Source: Chryseobacterium daeguense DSM 19388 (GTDB lineage Bacteria > Bacteroidota > Bacteroidia > Flavobacteriales > Weeksellaceae). From it: 64,000 nt of DNA. Both the position numbers and the translations under genes were made by a program. The stretch covers positions 1-64,000 of the forward strand of contig NZ_KE387263.1 in assembly GCF_000430825.1 (NCBI RefSeq), in the 5' to 3' direction. The notes under the pieces are model-generated. The model was not told the origin of the DNA, made no database searches, and was given only the letters and a program-made list of their open reading frames with translations. This document shows, one piece after another, positions 25,908 through 32,638 of the stretch; position 1 is the first letter of the stretch; each line of letters begins with the position of its first letter.

Positions 25908-26858
25908 TTAAATTACTTCGTCAATATTGTAATTTTTATGTTCCCTATTCGTTCTGATAATCATTTCACCTAAAAATCCTGCCACGAATAGCAGTGTTCC
26001 CATAATCATCATCGTTAAAGCGATGTAAAACCAAGGGTTGCTGGTAATTAAATGACCGTAAATACCTCTGGAAACATCAATTAACTTTGAAACTCCCAGC
26101 CAAAGCGCAGAAAGAAAACCAAAAATAAACATCAGTGTACCCACAGCCCCGAAAAAGTGCATTGGCCTTCCTCCGAAACGGCTTACAAACCAAAGTGTTA
26201 CCAAGTCCAGAAAACCTCTGATAAATCTTTCTGTCCCGAATTTTGATGTCCCATAAGGTCTTGCCTGATGCTGAACCTCTTTTTCCGTAATTCTTCTGAA
26301 ACCCGCATTGGCAGCCAAAACCGGAATGTATCGGTGCATGTCTCCGTAAACATCTATGGTTTTTACAACCTGCTTTTTATATGCTTTTAATCCGCAATTG
26401 AAATCATGAAGATAAACGCCGGAAACTTTTCTGGCCGCCGCATTGAATAATTTTGACGGAACATTTTTCGTCATGACATTATCAAAACGCTTCTTTTTCC
26501 ATCCGGAAACAATATCGTAATTTTCATTCACCACCATTGCATACAGCTCTGGAATTTCTTCAGGAAAATCCTGTAAATCAGCATCCATTGTAATAATTAC
26601 ATCACCATTTGTTCTTTCAAAAGCTGCATGAAGCGCTTGTGATTTCCCGTAATTTTTAGAGAATTTGATGGCGTGAACCTGTGGATTCTGAATCTTTAGA
26701 TTTTCAATAATGCTCCAGGATAGATCTGTACTTCCGTCATCCACAAACCAGATTTCATATGATAAATTGTTTGACCTGCAAACATTATCAATCCTCGAAA
26801 AAAGCTCTTCCAGAGAGTCTTCTTCATTGAGCAACGGAATAACTATAGATAAATTCAT
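25908..26858 (-). CDS. GT2 family polyprenyl-phosphate glycosyltransferase
   Basis: A 316-residue protein of the DPM1/GtrB type. The catalytic domain has VIPLLNEEDSLEELF, DDGSTD (40-45), MDADLQDFPEE with the DxD (Asp91, Asp93) and a GLKAYKKQ segment. Two C-terminal helices (about 228-265 and 270-300) anchor it in the inner membrane. Such enzymes load a sugar from a nucleotide donor onto undecaprenyl or dolichyl-type phosphate, feeding GT-C enzymes such as those at 1-6 kb; that link is inference. It is in a run with the DUF3667 and DUF4199 genes. Confidence 0.92.
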   Translation of the reverse strand: MNLSIVIPLLNEEDSLEELFSRIDNVCRSNNLSYEIWFVDDGSTDLSWSIIENLKIQNPQVHAIKFSKNYGKSQALHAAFERTNGDVIITMDADLQDFPEEIPELYAMVVNENYDIVSGWKKKRFDNVMTKNVPSKLFNAAARKVSGVYLHDFNCGLKAYKKQVVKTIDVYGDMHRYIPVLAANAGFRRITEKEVQHQARPYGTSKFGTERFIRGFLDLVTLWFVSRFGGRPMHFFGAVGTLMFIFGFLSALWLGVSKLIDVSRGIYGHLITSNPWFYIALTMMIMGTLLFVAGFLGEMIIRTNREHKNYNIDEVI

Positions 26859-26873
26859 GTAATTTTAATAAAA

Positions 26874-27473
26874 TTATTCTTGATTTTGTTCTTCTTGGTA
26901 AATAGTTTTCGTTCTGAAAAACGCCCCGAAAAACACTGACAAAACTACGTAAAATATAAGAATTGCCGCAAAATATCCTGAAAAATGACTTGCCGTAAGC
27001 ATATCTTTTCCTTTAACAGCTTCAGGAGTAAAACTTTGAAGTCTTTCCTTGTATTTCTGATCCAGCTCGTCTATATCTTTTTGATGTTTCAAAACCTTTC
27101 TCGCTGAAGTATATTCTTTATCCAATTCAGCTTTTTGTCTGGTTACATATTGGTAATTCAACAATTTTTTTGCATCCGTATCTACAAAATTGAGATACGC
27201 AAAAATGCTGAAAATAGAGAGAATTCCTCCGACAAACATCGGAACAAAAGCTCTTTTAAAGGCTTCTTTGAAACTCACTACTCTATTATTATTCCAATAT
27301 GTTTTTACTGACCAGAACGCTGCTCCGGCGTACAAGATCGGTAATACAAAAGCATTGGCTTTCAATGAAATATCAAAATAATTAACTCCTGAAAAGAAGT
27401 AATACACCACGAAAAAAACAATCATCGTAGCTCCAAACAGTATAATTCCTAATGTGGAAGGGCTTTTCGTCAT
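26874..27473 (-). CDS. DUF4199 membrane protein
   Basis: A 199-residue protein from ATG 27473 (MTKSPSTLG). The longer frame to 27521 adds 16 non-conserved residues. Three membrane helices in the first 105 residues, a charged coiled-coil segment (about 110-155, KAELDKEYTSARKVLKHQKD) and a final helix match the DUF4199 layout. It is commonly found directly upstream of a GT2 gene in Flavobacteriia, as here (15-base gap), so a role in the same envelope process is likely but unknown. Confidence 0.83.
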   Translation of the reverse strand: MTKSPSTLGIILFGATMIVFFVVYYFFSGVNYFDISLKANAFVLPILYAGAAFWSVKTYWNNNRVVSFKEAFKRAFVPMFVGGILSIFSIFAYLNFVDTDAKKLLNYQYVTRQKAELDKEYTSARKVLKHQKDIDELDQKYKERLQSFTPEAVKGKDMLTASHFSGYFAAILIFYVVLSVFFGAFFRTKTIYQEEQNQE

Positions 27474-27593
27474 ATCTAATTTTTTAGAAAAAAGTTGAAA
27501 AATTATTGTTCTAGCATTCAATATCTTAGTTGTATTGCTGCATTTTTTTCAACTAATTTTCTTTAATAAGTTTTCAATTTTATAAAATATTCC

Positions 27594-27601
27594 TATCTTT
27601 G
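27594..27601 (+). promoter_or_regulatory. SRP RNA promoter -7 element
   Basis: TATCTTTG matches TAnnTTTG and ends 5 bases before the predicted 5' end of the SRP RNA. Confidence 0.65.
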
Positions 27602-27605
27602 CACC

Positions 27606-27705
27606 GGCAAGTCCTAAACAACCAGCTCCTGAGAATCCTCCAGGGTGGGAACGCAGCAAAGGTAATTGGTCGTAGCGGTGTGATTTAGGTAGCTTGCCAT
27701 TTTTT
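27606..27705 (+). ncRNA. ffs: Small bacterial SRP RNA (4.5S type)
   Basis: GGCAAG at 27606 pairs with CTTGCC ending at 27698, closing a long hairpin of 93 bases. The apical part holds the SRP signature: TCCTCCAGGGTGGGAAC, then GCAGCAAAGGTAA, with the conserved AGCA bulge and a GGGAAC-type loop. The Bacteroidota form lacks an Alu domain. It binds Ffh for co-translational targeting. A T-run right after the stem is the terminator and TATCTTTG lies just upstream. The competing 83-codon frame on the other strand is not a gene. Confidence 0.9.
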
Positions 27706-27724
27706 ATTGGTTTTAGTTGAAGAG

Positions 27725-27795
27725 AGGTAATTTGAAAATTATCTTTTTTTGTTTCTAAACTTTTCAACAATTCCATTCTGATTTTCAAATTACCT
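27725..27795. repeat. Inverted repeat between SRP RNA and the UPF0173 gene
   Basis: Perfect 15-base arms (AGGTAATTTGAAAAT at 27725-27739 and its complement at 27781-27795) around a 41-base AT-rich centre, beginning 27 bases after the SRP RNA stem and ending 9 bases before the hydrolase stop. Possibly a terminator for the minus-strand gene or a relic of a small element. Confidence 0.75.
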
Positions 27796-27804
27796 TTCAT
27801 TTAT

Positions 27805-28491
27805 TTAAAATTCGAACTCCTCACCCAGCTTTGGTAAAACAAGCTCTACATTTTTGTCTGCAAAATGTTTCAATGCACTTTCGTGATTAATTTCAATGGC
27901 AGGGAAAGTATCGAAATGACATCCGATTACTTTCGGAGTTTTCAACAATTCCGCTGCTGCAAAAGCCGCTTTTCTAGCACACATTGTATAGTGGCTTCCA
28001 ATTGGAAGAATGGATAAATCCAAATGTCCGTATAGTCTCGGGAAAAGTTCCATATCAGCCATTACGCCCGTATCACCAGCCAAATAAAGGTTTTTACCTT
28101 CCGGCAATCTGAAAATATATCCTACAGGAACACCTCCGTAGCTTCCGTCAGGAAACGAACTTGTATGATGAGCCGGAACCATGGAAATTTTAAGATCATC
28201 GATTTTTGCTGAGCCTCCAAGATTTACATCATCCGTATTTTTAGCCATTTTGAAGTGACCGCAAATTTCCGGAACCGCAATAATAGTTGCTTCCGGATGA
28301 TACTGTAATACTTCCTCCACATCTGCAATATGATCTCCATGCGCGTGAGTCAGTAAAATATAATCAATTTTCTGAGCGGCAATATCAAACCCTGATTCTG
28401 CTTTTTTGTAGTTGTAGAAAGGGTCACAAAGAATTGTTTTGTCTTTATAAGTGAACAAAAAACAGTTTTGTCCCAGATACTGTATTTTCAT
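27805..28491 (-). CDS. UPF0173 metal-dependent hydrolase
   Basis: A 228-residue metallo-beta-lactamase-fold protein with LTHAHGDHIAD (His49, His51, Asp53, His54), GHLDLSILPIGSHYTM, and the conserved CHFDTFPAIEIN near the C-terminus. Length matches the UPF0173 family (YtkL-like). The family binds two metals, and its substrate is unknown. Single gene on its strand, flanked by repeats on both sides. Confidence 0.93.
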   Translation of the reverse strand: MKIQYLGQNCFLFTYKDKTILCDPFYNYKKAESGFDIAAQKIDYILLTHAHGDHIADVEEVLQYHPEATIIAVPEICGHFKMAKNTDDVNLGGSAKIDDLKISMVPAHHTSSFPDGSYGGVPVGYIFRLPEGKNLYLAGDTGVMADMELFPRLYGHLDLSILPIGSHYTMCARKAAFAAAELLKTPKVIGCHFDTFPAIEINHESALKHFADKNVELVLPKLGEEFEF

Positions 28492-28580
28492 TTTATTTAT
28501 TTTTTTAAGTTTTTAACCCGAATGGCACAAATATTTTTCACGAATAACTCAAATTGAAATTCGAAAAAACCTGCGAATGA

Positions 28581-28676
28581 GATGCTTCGACCCCGCTCAG
28601 CATGACAGCGCGCTCAACTAACTGTTTTAACCTAACCTAAGTTATAACACTGCCATGCTGAGCCTGTAGAAGCATC
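28581..28676. repeat. Paired palindrome, GATGCTTCGA-CTCAGCATGACAG family
   Basis: Arms 28581-28608 and 28650-28676, near-complementary, with a 41-base centre. It occupies the spacer between the UPF0173 and SRPBCC genes. Confidence 0.85.
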
Positions 28677-28747
28677 TTTATTTTTAAATACAAATAATTC
28701 TAATATTTCACGAATGACACGATTAAAATATTAGAATTGTTCATTTC

Positions 28748-29194
28748 TCAATTAGATGGAAACTTATCTTCAATCAACCCTAGATTAATTCCGTGCTCTA
28801 AGTAAGCTTTACAACCGTCTAAAACCGTTGTGAAACCTCCTGTATTGTCATTGATTATTTTTAACAAATCTTCTCCTTTCTGAGAAAATCCGTAACTTTT
28901 AATAATTACCAGAGTTCCTTTTTCCATTCTTTTGAATTCATAATCTACATTTGTTGAAGGTTCTCCCCAAATCGTTTTTATCAATTGATTTTGAACAATT
29001 TGGAGAACTTTAACATCAGATTTTGCGCCGTACATTTCCCATTCCCAGGTAACTGTTTTGCCTTCTTCGAGTTTTCCTGTTGACTTTGTAAACCAAAAAT
29101 TGGTTGTTATTTCCGGAGTGATAAATGCTTCGAAAACGTCTTCAATCGGTTTTCTTATCAGCATTTGAGCTTCAACATAGATATTTGAACTCAT
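28748..29194 (-). CDS. SRPBCC (AHSA1-like) domain protein
   Basis: A 148-residue START/Bet v1-like protein: AQMLIRKPIEDVFEAFITPE, then NFWFTKSTGKLEEGKTVTWEWEM and a late SYGFSQKGEDLL helix. Such proteins bind hydrophobic ligands or act as Hsp90 co-chaperone-like folds; the ligand is unknown. It starts 11 bases after the menA stop and is probably co-transcribed with it, although it has no known part in menaquinone synthesis. Confidence 0.85.
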   Translation of the reverse strand: MSSNIYVEAQMLIRKPIEDVFEAFITPEITTNFWFTKSTGKLEEGKTVTWEWEMYGAKSDVKVLQIVQNQLIKTIWGEPSTNVDYEFKRMEKGTLVIIKSYGFSQKGEDLLKIINDNTGGFTTVLDGCKAYLEHGINLGLIEDKFPSN

Positions 29195-29205
29195 ATTGAA
29201 ATATT

Positions 29206-30135
29206 TTAGTTAAAAAAATTAAGCCCGAAAGCAGTAAGAACCGCCATCACAAAAGTCATAATCCCGACTTGCTTCAAAAACGGATCAAGCTCTCGCGGTT
29301 CTTTTACAGCCATTATTTTTCTTCTCAGCTTCATTAAAGGCAGTAATAAAATCATTACGATGAAAACATAATAATTCTGTGTCTGGAAGAAGCCATTAAT
29401 TCCTAAAAACATCAAAATCAAAATCAGAGGAAGCTGCAGCAAGATCATTTCATAAATCATGGCATTTTTGAATCCTATTCTTAATGCAAAGCTGTTTTTT
29501 CCTGATAATCTGTCGCTTTCAATGTCTCTCATATTATTAAGATTCAAGACTGCCATACTCATCATTCCCACTGCTGTTCCCGGCAAAAGCATATCCCAGC
29601 TGAACGTTTTAGTAAATAAAAAATAGCTCCCGCAAACAGAAACCAGACCGAAAAAGATAAAAACAAAAATGTCTCCCAATCCCATGTATCCATAAGGTTT
29701 TTTACCTACTGTATACCCAATTGCCGCTAAGATACTTGCCACTCCCAATCCAATGAAAATGTAAAATTCATTCATATATTTTGGAATGAAAGCAACGTAC
29801 AGAAGCGCAACTGTCGCGACAAAGGATAAAACTGAGAAAAGAATGACTGCATTTCTCATCTGTTTTGCTGTAATCCTTCCTGATGCTACCGCTCTGGATT
29901 CTGCTTCCGTGGCTCTTTTTGCATCGGTTCCTTTGATTCCGTCTCCGTAATCATTAGCGTAATTTGAAAGGATCTGATACAGCAATGTCACTAAAAGTGC
30001 CAGTGCAAAAATTCTCCAATCCCAAAATCCGCCTTCACCATAAAGCCTCCATTTTGCGATGAAAGCTCCCATTATAATTCCGCTCAAGGAAAGCGGTAAT
30101 GTTCTAAGCCTTGCGGCTTTTATCCAATCCGTCAT
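29206..30135 (-). CDS. menA: 1,4-dihydroxy-2-naphthoate polyprenyltransferase
   Basis: A 309-residue UbiA-family membrane enzyme with the first Asp-rich motif NDYGDGIKGTD (61-71) and a second in NNMRDIESDRLSGK near 200, and eight to nine membrane helices. It attaches the polyprenyl tail to DHNA, giving demethylmenaquinone. The identity is backed by menB directly upstream on the same strand. The 89-base spacer to menB holds an inverted repeat. Confidence 0.95.
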   Translation of the reverse strand: MTDWIKAARLRTLPLSLSGIIMGAFIAKWRLYGEGGFWDWRIFALALLVTLLYQILSNYANDYGDGIKGTDAKRATEAESRAVASGRITAKQMRNAVILFSVLSFVATVALLYVAFIPKYMNEFYIFIGLGVASILAAIGYTVGKKPYGYMGLGDIFVFIFFGLVSVCGSYFLFTKTFSWDMLLPGTAVGMMSMAVLNLNNMRDIESDRLSGKNSFALRIGFKNAMIYEMILLQLPLILILMFLGINGFFQTQNYYVFIVMILLLPLMKLRRKIMAVKEPRELDPFLKQVGIMTFVMAVLTAFGLNFFN

Positions 30136-30139
30136 ATAT

Positions 30140-30220
30140 TTAGATGTTAGATATTAGAAGTTAGAAGTTAGATTCTTAAAGCTGCAAAAGCTAATATCTA
30201 ATTTCTAACCTCTAACTTCT
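30140..30220. repeat. Inverted repeat of TTAGAAGTTAGA words between menB and menA
   Basis: GTTAGATATTAGAAGTTAGA and AAGTTAGA at the left pair roughly with TCTAATTTCTAACCTCTAAC at the right. It may act as a terminator or an RNA processing site between the two men genes. Confidence 0.65.
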
Positions 30221-30224
30221 TATT

Positions 30225-31061
30225 TTATGATATCCATTGATTTTCTCCGAAATCAGGCTTTCTCTTTTCCAGGAAGGCGTTTCTTCCTTCTTTTGCTTCT
30301 TCCGTCATATAAGCCAAACGGGTTGCTTCTCCCGCGAAAACCTGCTGACCAACCATTCCGTCGTCTGTAAGGTTCATTGCGAATTTCAGCATTCTGATGG
30401 ATGTAGGAGATTTAGCTAAAATTTCCTGAGCCCATTCATAAGCTGTATCTTCCAATTCGTCGTGAGGAATTACTGCGTTTACCATTCCCATATCCAGAGC
30501 TTCCTGCGCAGAATAATTTCTGCCTAAAAAGAAAATTTCACGAGCTTTTTTCTGTCCGACCATTTTTGCAAGATATGCTGATCCGTAACCACCATCAAAG
30601 CTGGTAACATCGGCATCTGTCTGCTTGAAAATAGCGTGCTCTTTACTCGCCAGAGTAAGATCGCAAACGACATGAAGAGAATGACCTCCACCAACAGCCC
30701 ATCCCGGAACCACCGCAATGACTACTTTCGGCATAAAACGAATCAGACGCTGAACTTCAAGAATATTCAAACGATGTCTTCCGTCTTCACCTACGTATCC
30801 CTGATGCCCTCTCGCCTTCTGATCTCCTCCGCTGCAGAATGCCCAACCTCCGTCTTTCGGACTTGGCCCTTCTCCTGAAAGCAGTACAACACCTATGGAA
30901 GAATCTTCATAAGCGTCATAAAAAGCATCGTATAGTTCTGAGGTAGTTTTTGGTCTGAAAGCATTGCGAATTTCCGGTCTGTTGAAAGCGATTCTCGCTA
31001 CACCATTACATTTTTTATATGTAATATCTTCGTATTCTTTGACGGTTTTCCACTCGATCAT
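30225..31061 (-). CDS. menB: 1,4-dihydroxy-2-naphthoyl-CoA synthase
   Basis: A 278-residue crotonase-fold enzyme that closes the naphthoate ring from o-succinylbenzoyl-CoA. It has the MenB traits: RPEIRNAFRPKT, CSGGDQKARGHQGYVG (oxyanion region), VVPGWAVGGGHSLHVVCDL, TSFDGGYGSAYLAK and the C-terminal EKRKPDF. The start is ATG 31061. An upstream in-frame TTG at 31082 lies within the promoter TATCTTTG (31080-31087, minus strand), so it cannot be the start. Cytoplasmic, in menaquinone synthesis with menA. Confidence 0.97.
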   Translation of the reverse strand: MIEWKTVKEYEDITYKKCNGVARIAFNRPEIRNAFRPKTTSELYDAFYDAYEDSSIGVVLLSGEGPSPKDGGWAFCSGGDQKARGHQGYVGEDGRHRLNILEVQRLIRFMPKVVIAVVPGWAVGGGHSLHVVCDLTLASKEHAIFKQTDADVTSFDGGYGSAYLAKMVGQKKAREIFFLGRNYSAQEALDMGMVNAVIPHDELEDTAYEWAQEILAKSPTSIRMLKFAMNLTDDGMVGQQVFAGEATRLAYMTEEAKEGRNAFLEKRKPDFGENQWIS

Positions 31062-31079
31062 TTTTGTAAAAATTTTTCT

Positions 31080-31087
31080 CAAAGATA
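31080..31087 (-). promoter_or_regulatory. menB promoter -7 element
   Basis: On the minus strand TATCTTTG matches TAnnTTTG, about 20 bases before the ATG at 31061, and decides that start. Confidence 0.65.
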
Positions 31088-31260
31088 CGGAATTACATAG
31101 AATTTTAACATTGATTTTTGATGATAATCGTTGGGAAATTTGTGAAAGTTTTTGGTTTAAAATTTAATTGATTTTATGCAAAGAACACTAAGCTTTCTTT
31201 TTTAATGTTTGTGAATATTTTTCGCAAAGACATTTAACTCAGCAAAGAAAAAATACAGCA

Positions 31261-31331
31261 TTTGTCATTCTGTATATACTCAGATACCACCTTTCTGTTA
31301 AAATTTTGCTTAAATATCGCGGGATGACAAA
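31261..31331. repeat. Intergenic inverted repeat, GTCATTC family
   Basis: TTTGTCATTC and GGATGACAAA bracket a degenerate centre, as at 12102 and 48606. The preceding bases 31088-31260 show nothing I can identify. Confidence 0.7.
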
Positions 31332-31367
31332 TAGAATGGATATAAGTTATAAAAAAAGACTACTAGT

Positions 31368-31400
31368 GACTGGTGGCTGAGGCTCTCGAAGCCACCAGTC
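31368..31400. repeat. Hairpin GACTGGTGGCT/AGCCACCAGTC
   Basis: Perfect 11-base arms with an 11-base loop, directly before the larger composite element at 31406. A CTGGTGGCTTCGAGTGCGG word at about 46855 is a partial match to both. Confidence 0.75.
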
Positions 31401-31405
31401 CTGCC

Positions 31406-31516
31406 ATCCTAGCCCCGATTGTAGCATTGTTTAAGCTCATTTTCAGGATTTCGGCGGCGGCAAAGCCGCCGCCGAAATCCTGAAAATAGCGAGTGCGGAA
31501 AGCGGGAAAAAGCTCC
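31406..31516. repeat. Composite AGCCCCGATTG...GGAAAGCGGGA element with GC-rich hairpin
   Basis: Conserved outer words (CCTAGCCCCGATTGTAGC on the left, GTGCGGAAAGCGGGAAAAAG on the right) enclose a perfect 23-bp hairpin, arms 31439-31461 and 31465-31487 with an AAA loop, including GGCGGCGGC. Related copies with different centres lie at 46807 and 48721. Unlike the surrounding AT-rich spacer the hairpin is strongly GC-rich. Nature unknown. Confidence 0.85.
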
Positions 31517-31530
31517 AAAATCAAACAAAA

Positions 31531-31555
31531 AAACCGAAACAAAATGTTCCGGTTT
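31531..31555 (-). terminator. Terminator of the gyrA-TPR operon
   Basis: AAACCGGAACA and the complementary TGTTTCGGTTT (one bulge), with a T-run on the minus strand, 23 bases after the TPR gene stop. Confidence 0.75.
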
Positions 31556-31577
31556 ATATGTATTCAATGTTTGAAAA

Positions 31578-32609
31578 TTATTTAGCGGGCTGTTTTGCTA
31601 ACTCAGTTTCTTTAGCTTTCATTTCATTGTATTTTGCTGTATTTTTTGTGATACTGTAGATTTCTTTCAGCATCTGGACAGCATTAATGTCATTCGGTAC
31701 AGCCTGATACCATTTTTCAGCATAAGGTAAAGCTTTGTTGAATCTTTCCTTTCTTGCATCAATCAGTTTTGTAGCATCATCCGGCTTAGTTTTTCTAAGC
31801 GTATTGATTTCGCTTACCGCTTTTTCATCATCTCCGATAGCTGTATACACTAAATTTTGATAAGCATTAGAGAAGTCCGGCTTAAGCTCGATTGCCTTCT
31901 GGAAGGAAGTCATTGCGTCATTAGCTGTTTCAGGGTTTTTTGCCTGAAGAACTCCTAAATTATACCAGTTGGTAGCATCATTAGGGTTTTTCGCTAACTG
32001 CTCTTTCAGGTTCTGCATGAATTTATCGGTATTTCCTGATGCATATAATGCTGATCCCTGATATTCTTTTAGTTTAGCACTGTTCGGGAATTTTGCAAGA
32101 CCTTTTTCAATAATCGCCAATGCTTCGTCATTTTTCTTAGCATTTAACAATAAGGTTGATAAAGTTTCGTACAAATCCTGCTCAACACTTGGAGTCTGCT
32201 CAGTTTTGAAATCTGTATAATCTCCTCCTGATTTTTTCAGCAATTCCCAAGTCGCTTTGTCATAAGTAGCAACCTGACCTGTTTTTTTGTCTTTAGCAGT
32301 ATAATTTGTTTCTACTCCTGTATATCCGGAATTAATTAAATCTGTATATATTTTAGTAGCCTGAGGAATATCGTTTGCCAAAGCATAATTAAGTCCTGAG
32401 TAATACATATATACTTTATTATCCTGCCCGTTTGTTTTCAGTAAGTTATAAACTTCCATAAACTTAGGAGCCGCCACAGCATAGTTTTTAGCATTATATG
32501 CATCCATTGCCGCTTTGTTAGCTTCTTGCAGCTTAGCGTTTGCATCTTCTTTCTGCCCAAAAGCAAAAGCTGATGCCACGATAGCCATCCCTAAAATTAG
32601 CTTTCTCAT
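31578..32609 (-). CDS. Periplasmic TPR protein
   Basis: A 343-residue protein from ATG 32609, with a GTG at 32615 as the alternative. It has a signal peptide (MRKLILGMAIVASAFAFGQ). The mature protein is mostly TPR helices: AAMDAYNAKNYAVAAPKFME, an ALAIIEKGLAKFPNSAKL repeat, NATNWYNLGVLQ-like and AMTSFQKAIELKPDFSNAY. It starts 30 bases past gyrA and is probably read through from it. Partner unknown; such proteins scaffold envelope complexes in Bacteroidota. Confidence 0.85.
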   Translation of the reverse strand: MRKLILGMAIVASAFAFGQKEDANAKLQEANKAAMDAYNAKNYAVAAPKFMEVYNLLKTNGQDNKVYMYYSGLNYALANDIPQATKIYTDLINSGYTGVETNYTAKDKKTGQVATYDKATWELLKKSGGDYTDFKTEQTPSVEQDLYETLSTLLLNAKKNDEALAIIEKGLAKFPNSAKLKEYQGSALYASGNTDKFMQNLKEQLAKNPNDATNWYNLGVLQAKNPETANDAMTSFQKAIELKPDFSNAYQNLVYTAIGDDEKAVSEINTLRKTKPDDATKLIDARKERFNKALPYAEKWYQAVPNDINAVQMLKEIYSITKNTAKYNEMKAKETELAKQPAK

Positions 32610-32638
32610 AATCACTATTTTATATTAATTGTACAATA

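Noticed and set aside
27549..27800. 83-residue frame across the SRP RNA region on the minus strand
   Set aside because: It covers the SRP RNA and both arms of a palindrome; composition is non-protein-like and no family is recognised.
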